A DNA stretch of 64,000 nt, from NCBI RefSeq assembly GCF_040931995.1, contig NZ_CP162412.1:1426001-1490000 (forward strand), written 5' to 3'. Numbering within the stretch: the stretch's first letter is position 1; each line of letters starts with the position of its first letter. This stretch comes from Pelagovum sp. HNIBRBA483 (GTDB lineage: Bacteria > Pseudomonadota > Alphaproteobacteria > Rhodobacterales > Rhodobacteraceae). The position numbers were made by a program, and so were the translations under genes. Below the pieces are notes generated by a model, which was not told the origin of the DNA, made no database searches, and saw only the letters and a list, made by a program, of their open reading frames with translations. Positions 1-10,058 of this stretch are shown here, in pieces.

Positions 1-1
1 G

Positions 2-754
2 GGGGCGATGCTGGCATGGAAGCGCGGCAATCTGGGCCGCGCGGTGGCGCAGTTGCGCTATGTATTATTGCTGGCGCTGGCGGCTGGTGCGCTGACATGG
101 GCGCTGCAAACCGGCAAAAGCGCGTTGGGGCCGGTTGGCGTGATGCTGGGCGTATGGGTGGTGCTGGGTGCGGCATTCGACCTGTGGAGCCGCAGCGGGC
201 GCGGCGCGGTTGCTGACAGGCTGGGCCGCTTGGTGCGGCTGCCGCGCGCGGATTGGGGCAAGTTCATTGCCCATGCGGGGCTGGGCATTACCATTTTTGG
301 GGTCGCGGCGCTGACCGCTTGGCAGGTGGAGGACATCCGCGTGGCCAAGGAGGGCGAGCGTTTTGACGTGGCCGGTTGGGAGATAGAGCTGCGCGGCGTC
401 GAGCGGGTGCAGGGACCGAATTACGTTTCGACGCAGGCGGTGATGGCTGTTTGGCGTGACGGGCGCGAAGTGACGGTGCTGCGGCCTGAAAAGCGTGTTT
501 ATCCGGTAGCCGGAATGCCCACCACGGAAGCGGCCATTCGCAACGGGATTTTGCGGGACATCTATCTGGTGATCGGTGATCCGCAAACCGGCGGCGGCTG
601 GGCTGTGCGGACCTATATCAAGCCCTTCGCGAACTGGATTTGGGGAGGCGCGATCCTGATGGCGCTTGGTGGATTGGTATCGTTGAGTGACAGGCGTTTG
701 CGGGTGGCGGCAGGCGCGGCGAAGCGGCCACGCAATGCGGTTCCGGCGGAATGA
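2..754 (+). CDS. ccmF: Cytochrome c-type biogenesis protein CcmF, C-terminal part (cut by window edge)
   Basis: Only the last ~250 residues are present; the frame is open to the left edge, so the start lies outside the window. CcmF is the membrane haem lyase subunit that attaches haem to apocytochrome c in the periplasm. Visible are four hydrophobic helices (YVLLLALAAGALTWAL, a second around GPVGVMLGVWVVLGA, FIAHAGLGITIFGVAAL with a conserved-looking His, and a C-terminal WIWGGAILMALGG helix) plus a soluble segment between helices 3 and 4, as in the end of CcmF. The stop overlaps the ccmH start (ATGA), which supports the assignment. High confidence as family, partial gene. Confidence 0.9.
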   Translation, partial: GAMLAWKRGNLGRAVAQLRYVLLLALAAGALTWALQTGKSALGPVGVMLGVWVVLGAAFDLWSRSGRGAVADRLGRLVRLPRADWGKFIAHAGLGITIFGVAALTAWQVEDIRVAKEGERFDVAGWEIELRGVERVQGPNYVSTQAVMAVWRDGREVTVLRPEKRVYPVAGMPTTEAAIRNGILRDIYLVIGDPQTGGGWAVRTYIKPFANWIWGGAILMALGGLVSLSDRRLRVAAGAAKRPRNAVPAE

Positions 755-1203
755 GGGCGCTGCTTCTGATCATCGCGTTGATTGCGACGCCTGTTTTCGC
801 GGTGCAGCCGGACGAGGTGCTGGATGATCCGGCGTTGGAGCTGCGCGCGCGGGAGATTTCCAAGGGGCTGCGCTGCCCTGTGTGCCAGAACGAGAGCATC
901 GACGAATCCAACGCGCCGATCAGCCGTGACCTGCGTATCCTGCTGCGCGAGCGTCTTGTGGAAGGCGACAGCGATCAGGAGGTCGTGGACTTTATCGTTG
1001 CTCGCTACGGCGAATTTGTGCTTCTGAAGCCCGATACGGGCGGTGCAAACCTGATCCTGTGGCTGGCGGCCCCTGCGATGCTGCTGGTGGCTTTGGGTAT
1101 CGGATGGGGCACGATCCGGCGGCGCGGGCAGGCGCGTGGTGCGCAGCCGGACGCCTTGAGCGATGCAGAAAAGAAACGGCTGGAAGAAATTCTCGAGCCG
1201 TAA
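751..1203 (+). CDS. ccmH: Cytochrome c maturation protein CcmH (thiol-disulfide component)
   Basis: 150-residue CcmH/CycL. Residues 1-17 form a signal peptide ending VFA. The family hallmark RCPVCQN follows, with redox cysteines C42 and C45 that keep the apocytochrome CXXCH thiols reduced for haem ligation. A single C-terminal membrane helix (LILWLAAPAMLLVALGIGW, about 101-120) anchors the domain to the periplasmic face. The length matches the short alphaproteobacterial CcmH without the CcmI-like TPR extension. The start overlaps the ccmF stop by 4 bp, so the two are translationally coupled. It looks like the last gene of the ccm operon. Confidence 0.95.
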   Translation: MRALLLIIALIATPVFAVQPDEVLDDPALELRAREISKGLRCPVCQNESIDESNAPISRDLRILLRERLVEGDSDQEVVDFIVARYGEFVLLKPDTGGANLILWLAAPAMLLVALGIGWGTIRRRGQARGAQPDALSDAEKKRLEEILEP

Positions 1204-1282
1204 CGTCACAAGGGCTTTTCTGAACCGTTTGGTTTACTACCTGTCACGCGAGCAAAGCGCATGGCATGGAAGGCGAACCAGT

Positions 1283-2056
1283 ATGTATCAGGCAATCGGT
1301 TATGAAGTGCGGGACGACGTGGCGATCATAACGCTGAACCGTCCCGAAGTGATGAATGCGCTTTCCACGCAGATGCGGGCAGAGATTACCCATGCGGTGC
1401 GCCGTGCCGAGAAAGAGGCGCGGGCGCTGGTGATGACGGGTGCCGGAACGGCGTTTTGCTCGGGGCAGGATCTGGGTGATAGCGGGCGGTTGTCGAGCCT
1501 CGATCTGGAACGGGTTCTGCGTGACGAATATCTGCCGATGGCGCGCGCTTTGCAAAATTGTGAGATCCCCACGATTGCTGCGGTGAATGGCGCTGCGGCG
1601 GGGGCAGGAGCCATTCTGGCGCTGTTGGCCGATGTGGCAATTGCCAGCGAAGAGGCGTTCTTTGTTCAGGCGTTTTCGCGCATCGGGCTGATACCGGATT
1701 CGGCCGGAACGTATCTTTTGCCTCGCCAGATCGGGCATGCGCGGGCAATGGGCGCGATGCTGTTTGCAGACAGGATCACCGCGCGGCAGGCCTGTGATTG
1801 GGGAATGATTTACGAGGTTGTCGAACAAGAGGATTTTGCCGCCCATTGGTGGACCCGTGCGCGGCATTTGGCGGGCGGGCCGAGCGAGACTTACAAGTAC
1901 ATCAAGGAAGCGATGCGCGCGACGTGGAAGAACGATCTTGAGGAGCAGTTCCTGCTTGAAGCACGCTTGCAGGGCAAATGCGCCAAGACGCGCGACTTCA
2001 AGGAAGGTGTGCTGGCGTTTTCGCAGAAGCGGCCTGCCCAGTTCGAGGGGCGCTAG
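1283..2056 (+). CDS. Enoyl-CoA hydratase/isomerase family protein, PaaG-like
   Basis: 257-residue crotonase-fold protein. The frame is open further upstream, but the ATG at 1283 gives the normal family N-terminus (MYQAIGYEV, then ITLNRPEVMNAL). CSGQDLGD (59-66) and NGAAAGAGA (102-110) form the CoA-binding oxyanion-hole loops. RIGLIPDSAGT places Asp139 where hydratases carry Glu; PaaG-type isomerases (2-(1,2-epoxy-1,2-dihydrophenyl)acetyl-CoA isomerase) use an Asp here. No other phenylacetate genes adjoin it, so the substrate is open: a PaaG orphan or another Δ3,Δ2-enoyl-CoA isomerase are both possible. It stands alone between ccmH and a convergent GNAT gene. Confidence 0.8.
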   Translation: MYQAIGYEVRDDVAIITLNRPEVMNALSTQMRAEITHAVRRAEKEARALVMTGAGTAFCSGQDLGDSGRLSSLDLERVLRDEYLPMARALQNCEIPTIAAVNGAAAGAGAILALLADVAIASEEAFFVQAFSRIGLIPDSAGTYLLPRQIGHARAMGAMLFADRITARQACDWGMIYEVVEQEDFAAHWWTRARHLAGGPSETYKYIKEAMRATWKNDLEEQFLLEARLQGKCAKTRDFKEGVLAFSQKRPAQFEGR

Positions 2057-2138
2057 GCGCTCAGTTCATTTTAGGCATGGAATGGAGGCCCGCCGCGGGA
2101 GCGCCTGTCCGTTCTGGCGGGCTGGCGTTCACGCTCCT

Positions 2139-2627
2139 CTAGTCACGGTCCAGACGGTAGTAGACGCTATCACACCATTCGTCTCCCAGCAGGAAGGTAC
2201 GGGAGGCGCGGTGGGTTTCGTGAAAGCCCAGCTTTCCCAGCACGCGGCGGGAGGCGGTGTTGCGGGGATCGACATCGGCTGTGAGGTGGTCCGTATCGGT
2301 GACGGTGAACACATGGGCGATGATGGCGGTCATAGCCTCGGTCGCGATGCCTTGGCCCCACGCAGCGGGGTGGAGGAGAAAACCCACCTCGGGCAAGCCG
2401 TAGGCGCCAGCCTTGCCAATGACCTGACCCCGATGCTCGATCACGAAATCAGGCTGTGTGCCGTGCCGCATACGGGTGAGCCAGTCGCGGCTGATGGCGA
2501 GGCTCTCATGCGGGAGGGTGGACCAGTAGCGCATGGCGCGTGGGTTCGAGAGGATAACGTGGAAGGCCGCGAGATCCGCCATTTCTGCTGGGCGTAAACG
2601 TAGGCGGGGGGTGTGGAGAACCGTCAT
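2139..2627 (-). CDS. GNAT family N-acetyltransferase (RimJ/RimL-like)
   Basis: 162 residues with the layout of an Acetyltransf_3 GNAT: an N-terminal TPRLRLRPAEMADL strand-helix typical of RimJ/RimL proteins, the acetyl-CoA pyrophosphate loop in WGQGIATEAM (Q-x-x-G-x-A type), and a C-terminal VDPRNTASRRVLGKLGF segment common to the subfamily. It should transfer acetyl from acetyl-CoA to an amine; the substrate cannot be told from sequence. It lies downstream of gltA on the same strand, after the gltA terminator hairpin, so it probably has separate expression or receives read-through. Confidence 0.85.
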   Translation of the reverse strand: MTVLHTPRLRLRPAEMADLAAFHVILSNPRAMRYWSTLPHESLAISRDWLTRMRHGTQPDFVIEHRGQVIGKAGAYGLPEVGFLLHPAAWGQGIATEAMTAIIAHVFTVTDTDHLTADVDPRNTASRRVLGKLGFHETHRASRTFLLGDEWCDSVYYRLDRD

Positions 2628-2628
2628 T

Positions 2629-2660
2629 GGAAAAGGAAAGGGCCACCCGAGGGCGGCCCT
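2629..2660 (-). terminator. Rho-independent terminator after gltA
   Basis: On the minus strand a hairpin with arms AGGGCC/GGCCCT and an inner CCC/GGG pair is followed by a T-rich run (TTTCCTTTTCC). It lies 6 bp after the gltA stop, immediately before the GNAT start. Confidence 0.7.
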
Positions 2661-2666
2661 GAAATC

Positions 2667-3962
2667 CTAGCGGTCTTCGATGTTGACGTAATCGCGCGCC
2701 GTGTCGCCCAGATAGAGCTGACGGGGGCGACCGATTTTCAACTGTGGGTCCGCAAGCTGTTCTTTCCACTGGGAGATCCAGCCGACGGTGCGGGCCAGAG
2801 CGAAGATCGGGGTGAACATCGAGGTCGGGAAGCCCATCGCATCGAGGATGATGCCGGAATAGAAATCCACGTTCGGATAGAGCTTCTTTTCAGCGAAGTA
2901 GGGGTCTTCCAGCGCGATGCGCTCCAGTTCCTTGGCGACCTGAAGCGTCGGGTTGTTCTCGATTCCTAAAAGCGCAAGAACTTCGTCGGCGCTCTCTTTC
3001 ATCACCTTCGCGCGGGGGTCGAAGTTCTTGTAGACGCGGTGCCCGAAGCCCATCAGGCGGAACGGGTCGCTCTTGTCCTTGGCGCGGGCGATATATTCGG
3101 GGATGCGGTCCACGGTGCCGATCTCGCGCAGCATTTCGAGGCAGGCCTGATTGGCGCCGCCGTGCGCAGGACCCCAGAGGCAAGCGATGCCCGCCGCGAT
3201 ACAGGCGAACGGGTTTGCGCCCGATGAGGAGGCAAGACGCACGGTCGAGGTCGAGGCGTTTTGCTCGTGATCAGCATGCAGGGTGAAGATGCGGTCCATC
3301 GCGCGGGCGAGGATCGGGTTCACCTGATATTCTTCTGCCGGAACGGCGAAGCACATGTGCAGGAAGTTCGATGCGTAATCGAGATCGTTGCGCGGATAGA
3401 CGAACGGCTGGCCGATGGAATACTTGTAGGCCATCGCGGCGATCGTCGGCATTTTGGCGATCAGGCGGATCGACGCGACTTCGCGCTGGTGCTGATCGTT
3501 GATGTCGGTTGAATCGTGGTAGAAGGCCGACATGGCACCGACGACGCCAACCATGGTTGCCATCGGGTGTGCGTCGCGTCGGAAGCCACGGAAGAAGTAG
3601 TGCATCTGCTCGTGGATCATCGTGTGATTGGTCACGAGGCTTTCGAACTTTTCCAATTCGTCAGCGCTTGGCAGGTAGCCGTAAAGCAGGGTGAACGCGA
3701 CCTCGAGGAAATGCGATTTCGAGGCCAGCTGGTCAATCGGGTAGCCACGGTGCAGCAGCTCGCCCTTGTCACCGTCAATAAACGTTATGGTAGAATCGCA
3801 CGACGCGGTCGAGGTGAAGCCCGGATCATATGTGAACACGCCCGCCTGCGCGTAGAGCTTGCGGATGTCGATGACATCCGGTCCCGCGGAAGGCGAATGG
3901 ATGGGCAATTCGTATTCTTTGCCGTCAATCGTCAGCTTCGCGGTTTTGGTGTTTTCTGCCAT
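2667..3962 (-). CDS. gltA: Citrate synthase (type II, hexameric)
   Basis: 431 residues, the usual length for proteobacterial type II citrate synthase, which condenses oxaloacetate and acetyl-CoA in the first step of the TCA cycle. The catalytic triad is visible: His267 in [11 protein letters not shown], His308 in [16 protein letters not shown], and Asp366 in [10 protein letters not shown]. The N-terminal beta domain ([13 protein letters not shown]) and the signature region are intact. A terminator follows the stop. The gene lies downstream of gltX on the same strand with a gap of about 95 bp, so separate promoters are possible. Confidence 0.97.
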   Translation of the reverse strand: MAENTKTAKLTIDGKEYELPIHSPSAGPDVIDIRKLYAQAGVFTYDPGFTSTASCDSTITFIDGDKGELLHRGYPIDQLASKSHFLEVAFTLLYGYLPSADELEKFESLVTNHTMIHEQMHYFFRGFRRDAHPMATMVGVVGAMSAFYHDSTDINDQHQREVASIRLIAKMPTIAAMAYKYSIGQPFVYPRNDLDYASNFLHMCFAVPAEEYQVNPILARAMDRIFTLHADHEQNASTSTVRLASSSGANPFACIAAGIACLWGPAHGGANQACLEMLREIGTVDRIPEYIARAKDKSDPFRLMGFGHRVYKNFDPRAKVMKESADEVLALLGIENNPTLQVAKELERIALEDPYFAEKKLYPNVDFYSGIILDAMGFPTSMFTPIFALARTVGWISQWKEQLADPQLKIGRPRQLYLGDTARDYVNIEDR

Positions 3963-4056
3963 CTCTATATCCCCGTCTCGTGCCTGCCCACGGGATGTGG
4001 CGCAGGGTGTTTCTGCATACTGCCTTAGCCCTTAACGTCTGATTAGGACGGTGTTC

Positions 4057-5463
4057 TTAGGCGGTTGCCTCCTCCAGCCGGGCGATTGTCTCCCCCCGCC
4101 CGAGGACTAGCATCATATCGAAAACGCTGGGGGATACTGAGCGCCCGGCCAGCGCGGCCCGTAAGGGACCGGCGAGTTTTCCAAGCTTGGTGTCGTGTTG
4201 CTCTGCAAGGGCGGCAACAAGCGCTTCCAACTCTTCGCGATCCCAGCTAGCACTTTGCAGCTGCGGCGTCAATTCCGACAGTATACCACGGGATACAGAA
4301 TCCAGTTGCGCGGCCGCTTTCTCGTCGATCTCCAATGGCCGAGACGCGAGGATAAAGTGAGCCTTTTCAATGAGTTCAGGAAAGGTCTTGGCGCGGTCTT
4401 TGAGGCAGTACATCGCGCGAGACAACCCGTCGCGTTGGGCGTCGCTGAAGGGCGGGTTGCCGGTGGCGGCGTTAAATCCCTCCAATTCATGCAGCAGTGC
4501 AGCATCGTCTCCGGCGGCGATGTGCTGGCCGCAGATATTCGCGAGTTTCTTGAAGTCGAAACGGGCGGGTGATTTGCCGATGCCCTCAAGCCCGAACCAC
4601 TCCTGCGCCTGCGCATCGGTAAAAAATTCGTCATCGCCGTGGCTCCAGCCGAGGCGGGCGAGGTAATTGCGCATCCCCGCCGCCGGATAGCCCATGTGCT
4701 GATATTCGGCGGCGCCGGTCGCGCCGTGGCGTTTGGAGAGCTTTTTGCCATCCGGCCCAAAGATCAGCGGGATATGGGCGAGCACGGGCTTTGCCCAACC
4801 CATAGCTTCGTAGATCAGGTTTTGGCGGAAGGCATTGGCGAGGTGGTCGTCGCCACGGATGATGTGGGTGACGCCCATGTCGTGATCATCGACCACAACT
4901 GCAAGCATATAGACGGGAGAGCCATCAGAACGCAGGAGAATCATGTCGTCGATCTGGTCGTTGGACCATGTGACATCGCCTTGCACGGCGTCGGACAGGG
5001 TTGTCTTGCCGTCGCGCGGGGCCTTGATCCGCACCGCGTAGGGCGCATCGGGGTGGGTGGATGGATCCGCGTCGCGCCAAGGCGAGCGGAAGAGCGTAGA
5101 ACGGCCCTCGGCGCGCGCGGCTTCGCGGGCGGCGTCGATCTCCTCGGGGGTGGAGAAACATTTATAGGCTTTGCCCTCGGCCAGAAGCTGGTGCGCGACT
5201 TCGGCGTGGCGGTCGGCGCGTTCGGCTTGGCTGATCGGCTCGCCATCCCAATCGAGGCCCAGCCATGTCAGCCCGTCGAGAATCGCCTGACGGTTCTCGG
5301 GGGTGGAGCGGGATTTGTCCGTGTCTTCGATCCGCAACAGGAACTTGCCGCCGCGCCCGCGGGCGAAGAGCCAGTTGAACAGCGCCGTGCGTGCGCCGCC
5401 GATATGCAACGCGCCGGTCGGCGAAGGAGCGAAGCGGGTGACGACGGGAAGATCTGCGGACAT
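4057..5463 (-). CDS. gltX: Glutamyl-tRNA synthetase
   Basis: 468-residue class I aminoacyl-tRNA synthetase charging tRNA-Glu. The frame is open 36 bp further upstream, but the ATG at 5463 is preceded by AAAGGT and gives the canonical start [17 protein letters not shown]. The HIGH signature appears as HIGG (20-23) and the KMSKS signature as KLSKRHG (241-247). Roseobacters often carry two GltX paralogues, and which tRNA specificity this one has cannot be decided here. The start of comEC lies about 85 bp away on the other strand, making a divergent promoter region. Confidence 0.95.
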   Translation of the reverse strand: MSADLPVVTRFAPSPTGALHIGGARTALFNWLFARGRGGKFLLRIEDTDKSRSTPENRQAILDGLTWLGLDWDGEPISQAERADRHAEVAHQLLAEGKAYKCFSTPEEIDAAREAARAEGRSTLFRSPWRDADPSTHPDAPYAVRIKAPRDGKTTLSDAVQGDVTWSNDQIDDMILLRSDGSPVYMLAVVVDDHDMGVTHIIRGDDHLANAFRQNLIYEAMGWAKPVLAHIPLIFGPDGKKLSKRHGATGAAEYQHMGYPAAGMRNYLARLGWSHGDDEFFTDAQAQEWFGLEGIGKSPARFDFKKLANICGQHIAAGDDAALLHELEGFNAATGNPPFSDAQRDGLSRAMYCLKDRAKTFPELIEKAHFILASRPLEIDEKAAAQLDSVSRGILSELTPQLQSASWDREELEALVAALAEQHDTKLGKLAGPLRAALAGRSVSPSVFDMMLVLGRGETIARLEEATA

Positions 5464-5548
5464 GCGTTTACCTTTCGATAACTCTGCGCCGGATAGCATG
5501 GCGTTGATGCGGGATACTAGGCCGCGCAGGTAAGGACAAGGGCGCGCA

Positions 5549-7621
5549 ATGAGCGGTTTGGCGGGCTGGATGGCGGTGCGTTTGGAAACGCAGCGCGGGC
5601 GGTTGCTGCTCTGGGCGCCGGTGCTGCTGGCCTGTGGGATCGGGGCCTATTTCGGGCTGGCGGAGGAGCCGTGGATTGCCGGTTGGGCTGGGCTGGTTGT
5701 GCTCGGTTTTGCCGTGGATCGGCTATTGCCAAGCCCGTGGTGCCTGTTGCCGCGGGCGGGGGCCGTGGTGGCGCTGGGGCTTGTTATCGCCGCGCTGCGG
5801 GCGCAGGCGGTGGCGGGGCCGGTGCTGGAGTACCGCTTTTACGGGCCGGTAGAGGGGCGGATCGTGGCGATTGACCGCTCCGCTTCAGATGCCGTGCGGT
5901 TGACACTGGATCGCGTGATCTTGGGCGATATGCCATTTGCCGACACGCCGGAACGGGTGCGGCTCTCGCTGCACGGGCAGCAGGGGTTCATCGCGCCAGA
6001 ACCGGGGATGGTGGTGATCACGACTGCGCATCTATCGCCGCCCGCAGGGCCGGTAGAGCCGGGGGGATATGACTTTCGCCGCGCGGCGTGGTTCGACCAG
6101 TTGGGCGCGGTAGGGTATACGCGGGTGCCTGTCTTGATGTTGTGGCCGCCTGAAGGAGGGGCGAAGCTCTGGCTGACGCGGCTGCGCACGCGGTTTGCCG
6201 CCGCGATCATTGCAAACATGCCGGAGAGCGCAGGGGCCTTCGCCGCTGCGATCATCACGGGCGACCGTTCCGCCATCCCCACGGAGGCGACGGAAGCGCT
6301 TAGACGCTCAAATCTGGCGCATCTTTTGGCGATTTCGGGACTGCATATGGGGCTACTGACCGGAGGTGTCTTCGTCATGCTGCGGCGCTTTGTGCTGGCG
6401 GCGGCGCTGATATCTGGCAGGCGGCTTGGTGGGCCAGACCGGCAGCGAAAGGGCGCGGCGCTGGCGGCGGTGTTGGCGGGGGCGGGGTACCTCGTGCTGT
6501 CAGGCGGCAATGTGGCGACGGAGCGGGCCTTCGTGATGGTGGCGATCATGTTTGGCGCGGTGTTCGCGGGGACGCGGGCGATCTCGTTACGGGCGGTGGC
6601 GGTGGCGGCATTGCTGGTGTTGCTGCGGCGGCCAGAGGAGCTGCTGGGGCCGGGGTTCCAGATGTCTTTCGCGGCGACGGTCGCGCTGGTGGCAGGGTTC
6701 GAGCGGGGGCGGGGGGTGATGCAAAGGGCGGCGCGGTGGCCCTGGATCGTGCGATGGGGCGGCGGGGTTGCGGCCTCCTCGCTGATCGCGGGGCTGGCGA
6801 CCGCGCCGGTGGCTTTGGCGCATTTCAATATGAGCGCGCAATATGGCCTGTTGGCGAATGTGCTGGCGGTGCCGGTGATGGGGGCGGTGGTGATGCCCGG
6901 TGCGCTGGTGGCGGGGTTCGGCGCGTTGTTCGGGGCCGAGGCGCTTGGCCTATGGGTCATGGCCATTGGCATTGATTGGATCTTGGCCGTGGCGCGGGTG
7001 TTTGCGGAGCTGCCGGGCGCTGTGCGGTATGTAAAGGCACCTGCGCCGGTTGTCTTGCCTCTGTTTGCCGCGGGTGCGCTCTGGTGGCTGCTGTGGCGCG
7101 GGCGTTTGCGGCATGCAGGGGTGTTGGTGGTGGCGGGAGCCGTGTTGATTTGGGCGCAGACGCCGCGCCCGCTGGTGCTGGTTTCGGATACGGGCGGGTT
7201 GATCGGCTGGCTCGGGCCGGAAGGGCGGGTGCTCTCCAAGCCGCGGGGCGACGGGTTTGCCGCCGATATTTGGTTAGAGAATGACGGCGCGCCGGTGCCG
7301 CAGGAACTGGCTGCGGGCCGTGACGAGCTACGACGGGACGGACGGCGGATCACGCTCGATATGGAGAGCGGACAGCGGATTGTTTTGGTGACGAGGAAGC
7401 AAGCCTTGGCCGCGCTGGACGGGGGGTGCGGCGGCGCGGATGTGCTCATCGCCAATACGGTTGATCCAATCCCAACACGGCCCTGCGACCGCTATGACGC
7501 GGCGCGGTTATGGCAGACTGGCGCACTTGCGCTGTTCCCCGGCGTGGAAGGGGTGCGGGTTATCACCGCCCGCGCGATGGCGGGGCGGCGGCTTTGGCAT
7601 AATGATCAGCGAGATCAGTAG
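5549..7621 (+). CDS. comEC: ComEC/Rec2-family DNA uptake channel protein
   Basis: 690-residue polytopic membrane protein. An N-terminal soluble OB-like region (about 85-200) precedes the competence core, whose signature [12 protein letters not shown] is seen near residue 260, followed by many Ala/Leu/Val-rich helices to about residue 535. ComEC forms the inner-membrane channel for single-stranded DNA. The C-terminal ~140 residues do not contain the HxHxDH metal site of the metallo-beta-lactamase domain in Bacillus ComEC, so the nuclease-like domain is absent or degenerate. The start has AAGGAC-AAGGG upstream. The stop overlaps the convergent lexA stop region by 7 bp. Confidence 0.88.
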   Translation: MSGLAGWMAVRLETQRGRLLLWAPVLLACGIGAYFGLAEEPWIAGWAGLVVLGFAVDRLLPSPWCLLPRAGAVVALGLVIAALRAQAVAGPVLEYRFYGPVEGRIVAIDRSASDAVRLTLDRVILGDMPFADTPERVRLSLHGQQGFIAPEPGMVVITTAHLSPPAGPVEPGGYDFRRAAWFDQLGAVGYTRVPVLMLWPPEGGAKLWLTRLRTRFAAAIIANMPESAGAFAAAIITGDRSAIPTEATEALRRSNLAHLLAISGLHMGLLTGGVFVMLRRFVLAAALISGRRLGGPDRQRKGAALAAVLAGAGYLVLSGGNVATERAFVMVAIMFGAVFAGTRAISLRAVAVAALLVLLRRPEELLGPGFQMSFAATVALVAGFERGRGVMQRAARWPWIVRWGGGVAASSLIAGLATAPVALAHFNMSAQYGLLANVLAVPVMGAVVMPGALVAGFGALFGAEALGLWVMAIGIDWILAVARVFAELPGAVRYVKAPAPVVLPLFAAGALWWLLWRGRLRHAGVLVVAGAVLIWAQTPRPLVLVSDTGGLIGWLGPEGRVLSKPRGDGFAADIWLENDGAPVPQELAAGRDELRRDGRRITLDMESGQRIVLVTRKQALAALDGGCGGADVLIANTVDPIPTRPCDRYDAARLWQTGALALFPGVEGVRVITARAMAGRRLWHNDQRDQ

Positions 7622-8310
7622 GTGCGCAATAATCCGACGAGGCGGCCCTGAATCTTCACCTGATCATCGCGCAGGAGGCGGGTCTCATAGGCGGGGTTCG
7701 CGGCCTCGAGCGCGATCATGCCATTGGCGCGGCGCAGGGTTTTCAACGTGGCTTCCTGCCCCTCGACCAAAGCGACGACGATCTGGCCGTCATCGGCTGT
7801 GCTCGTTTCGCGGATGATCACGACATCACCGTTATTGATGCCGGCGTTGATCATCGAGTCGCCCTTAACTTCGAGCGCGTAATGGTGGCCGCGCCCGATC
7901 ATCGACTGGGGAACAGCGACATTGTGGGACACTTCGGAAATCGCCTCGATCGGGACACCAGCGGCGATGCGCCCCATGACGGGCAGCTCCAGCGCGCCGG
8001 CCTGCTCGACCGGCAGGGCGTTGGCGGGGGTTTGATCGGGGCGGTCGCCGTCGATCACGCGGGGGGTGAAGCCGCTGCCGAGACGCTTTTCCAGTGCTTC
8101 GGGCATGCGGATGATCTCAAGCGCGCGGGCGCGATGCGCAAGGCGGCGGATATAGCCACGTTCCTCAAGCGCAGTAATCAGGCGGTGAATGCCGGATTTG
8201 GACCGCAGGTCGAGTGCCTCCTTCATCTCGTCGAACGAGGGCGGCACACCATCGCGCTGGACGCGGCGGTGGATGAATTCGAGAAGGTCCAGTTGCTTCT
8301 TGGTTAGCAT
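7615..8310 (-). CDS. lexA: LexA repressor of the SOS response
   Basis: 231 residues. The N-terminal winged helix-turn-helix (1-60: [13 protein letters not shown] ... SKSGIHRLI) binds SOS boxes. The C-terminal S24-type domain has the self-cleavage bond Ala117-Gly118 (RIAAGVP), nucleophile Ser152 (KGDSMIN) and general-base Lys190 (EATLKTL). RecA-stimulated autocleavage releases DNA-repair genes. It lies downstream of moeA on the same strand but has its own promoter in the 96-bp gap, overlapped by a perfect SOS box, so it is self-regulated. It converges on comEC with a short 3' overlap. Confidence 0.97.
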   Translation of the reverse strand: MLTKKQLDLLEFIHRRVQRDGVPPSFDEMKEALDLRSKSGIHRLITALEERGYIRRLAHRARALEIIRMPEALEKRLGSGFTPRVIDGDRPDQTPANALPVEQAGALELPVMGRIAAGVPIEAISEVSHNVAVPQSMIGRGHHYALEVKGDSMINAGINNGDVVIIRETSTADDGQIVVALVEGQEATLKTLRRANGMIALEAANPAYETRLLRDDQVKIQGRLVGLLRTY

Positions 8311-8358
8311 GGGCTGTCTCCGGCTGCTCGGGGCGCTTGGGCCATTGGTTTTGCAATT

Positions 8359-8373
8359 GTTCTACCCATGTTC
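8359..8373 (-). promoter_or_regulatory. SOS box (LexA operator) of lexA
   Basis: GTTC-TACCCAT-GTTC, an exact match to the alphaproteobacterial LexA site GTTC-N7-GTTC (minus strand GAAC-N7-GAAC). It begins about 50 bp upstream of lexA and covers the predicted -10 hexamer, so LexA bound here would block its own transcription. Confidence 0.88.
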
Positions 8374-8387
8374 CCGTTTTGTGTCAA
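8359..8387 (-). promoter_or_regulatory. Predicted lexA promoter
   Basis: On the minus strand TTGACA (8387-8382) and TAGAAC (8364-8359) are separated by 17 bp. The -35 is a perfect consensus hexamer and the -10 is shared with the SOS box. Confidence 0.7.
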
Positions 8388-8406
8388 TCGGGTGGATAAA
8401 ATTGCG

Positions 8407-9579
8407 CTAAAGCCGGATGATTGAAACGGGCGTGCCTGCGGGCTGAGCTGGATCGTGCGGCGGGCGGACAAGGAGGCAATCAGCCGTGGCGAGAACGGTG
8501 AGGAGTGCGCTGTCTTGCCGCTCGAACGGGATGACGCGGCCTTCTTCGAGGCGGGCGCGCATGTAGTGCTCGCGGGGGCCGTTGGCGGCGATGTCGCGGC
8601 CCACAGGAGCGGTTTGGCGCGGCAGCGCGGCGCGCGGCAGGCCCTGCATCGCGCGGATCACGGGGCGCAGGAACACATGGCCGCAGACCAGTGAGGAAAC
8701 GGGATTGCCCGGCAGCCCGACCATCATCGCGCCGGACAGCGTTCCCGCCATCAGCGGTTTGCCGGGACGCATGGCGATTTTGTAAAATGCGCGGCCCATG
8801 CCGAGGTCGGACGCGACCTTGCCCACGAGATCATGATCCCCCACCGATGCGCCGCCGATTGTCACGATGAGATCGGCCCCTTGGGCCATCTCGAAGGTGA
8901 GGCGCAGGGCGCTTTCGGTATCGCGGGCGATCGGCAGGAGGCGGGGACGCGCCCCATGTTCGCGCAGGAGGGCGGCGAGGCCCAATGCGTTGGAGGCGAT
9001 GATTTGGTCGGGGCCGGGGGTTTCGCCCGGTTGGACCAGTTCGTCGCCCGTGGCGATGATGGCGACCTCTGGCTGGCGGTAGACGGGCACGGTGGCGTGG
9101 TTCATCGACGCCAGAAGGGCGATATCGGCGGGGCGGAGGAGGTGCGGCGCGGCGAACGGGGTGCCCTCTGCGAAATCGGCTCCGGCAGGGCGGATGTTGG
9201 CGCCGTCGCCGATATCCGGCCCGAGGGTGATGCTGTCGCCTGTGCGGGTGACGTCCTCTTGCAAAACGACCTTGTCGGCGCCTTCTGGAACCGGCGCGCC
9301 GGTGAAGATGCGGACGGCTTTGCCGACGGTCACGCTGCCTGAAAAGCCATGCCCTGCGGCGCTTTCACCTATGACGGTAAGGGCTGCGCCGGTGGCAACG
9401 TCAGCGGCGCGGACGGCGTAGCCATCCATTGCCGAGGCTGGGAAGGGCGGTTGCGTCAGGCGGGCGGTCAGCGGGCGGGCAAGGACGCGGCCCGAGGCCT
9501 CGGCCAGTGGCACGTCCTCCACGCCCAGCACAGGGGCAAGGGCGAAAAGGTGATCAAGCGCCTGCGCGACGGAGATCAT
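8407..9579 (-). CDS. moeA: Molybdopterin molybdenumtransferase MoeA
   Basis: 390 residues, normal length for MoeA, which inserts molybdate into adenylylated molybdopterin to make Moco. Visible are the N-terminal [14 protein letters not shown] region, the MPT-binding-like core with GGASVGDHD and PGKPLMAG, and [12 protein letters not shown]. The start codon overlaps the moaC stop (ATGA), placing it at the end of a minus-strand trpG-trpD-trpC-moaC-moeA operon. Pairing of moaC/moeA with trpC is a recurring alphaproteobacterial arrangement. Confidence 0.95.
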   Translation of the reverse strand: MISVAQALDHLFALAPVLGVEDVPLAEASGRVLARPLTARLTQPPFPASAMDGYAVRAADVATGAALTVIGESAAGHGFSGSVTVGKAVRIFTGAPVPEGADKVVLQEDVTRTGDSITLGPDIGDGANIRPAGADFAEGTPFAAPHLLRPADIALLASMNHATVPVYRQPEVAIIATGDELVQPGETPGPDQIIASNALGLAALLREHGARPRLLPIARDTESALRLTFEMAQGADLIVTIGGASVGDHDLVGKVASDLGMGRAFYKIAMRPGKPLMAGTLSGAMMVGLPGNPVSSLVCGHVFLRPVIRAMQGLPRAALPRQTAPVGRDIAANGPREHYMRARLEEGRVIPFERQDSALLTVLATADCLLVRPPHDPAQPAGTPVSIIRL

Positions 9580-10058
9580 TCTGCTTCGAACCTTCCGGAT
9601 TTGCCGCCTTCTTTCAGGCGGAGGCGGATGTCGCGGATGACCATGTCCTTTTGCACGGCTTTGACCATGTCGTAGACGGTGAGGGCCGCAGTGGAGACGG
9701 CGGTGAGGGCTTCCATTTCGACGCCGGTTTGACCGGAGGTTTTCACTGTCGCCGTGATGCGGATGCCGGGGAGGGCGGCGTCGGGCGTGAGGTCGAGGGC
9801 GACCTTGGTGATCGGTAGCGGATGGCAGAGCGGGATCAGATCGGCGGTTTTCTTGGCGCCCATGATGCCTGCGAGACGGGCGATGCCCAGAACGTCGCCC
9901 TTCTCAGCGCGGCCTTCGGTGACGAGCGCGAGGGTTTCGGCACTCATCTGGATCGCGCCTTCGGCCACGGCGATGCGGTTTGTCACCGGCTTGCCGGAGA
10001 CATCGACCATATGTGCTTTGCCGCCATCGTCGAAATGGGTGAGCTTTCCGTCAGACAT
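9576..10058 (-). CDS. moaC: Cyclic pyranopterin monophosphate synthase MoaC
   Basis: 160 residues. MoaC converts the MoaA product 3',8-cyclo-GTP to cyclic pyranopterin monophosphate in Moco synthesis. Family blocks are intact: [29 protein letters not shown], and [19 protein letters not shown] with its conserved acidic residue. A GTG directly precedes the ATG; I chose the ATG at 10058, which sits in TGATG with the trpC stop. The moaA partner is not in this window. Confidence 0.95.
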   Translation of the reverse strand: MSDGKLTHFDDGGKAHMVDVSGKPVTNRIAVAEGAIQMSAETLALVTEGRAEKGDVLGIARLAGIMGAKKTADLIPLCHPLPITKVALDLTPDAALPGIRITATVKTSGQTGVEMEALTAVSTAALTVYDMVKAVQKDMVIRDIRLRLKEGGKSGRFEAE

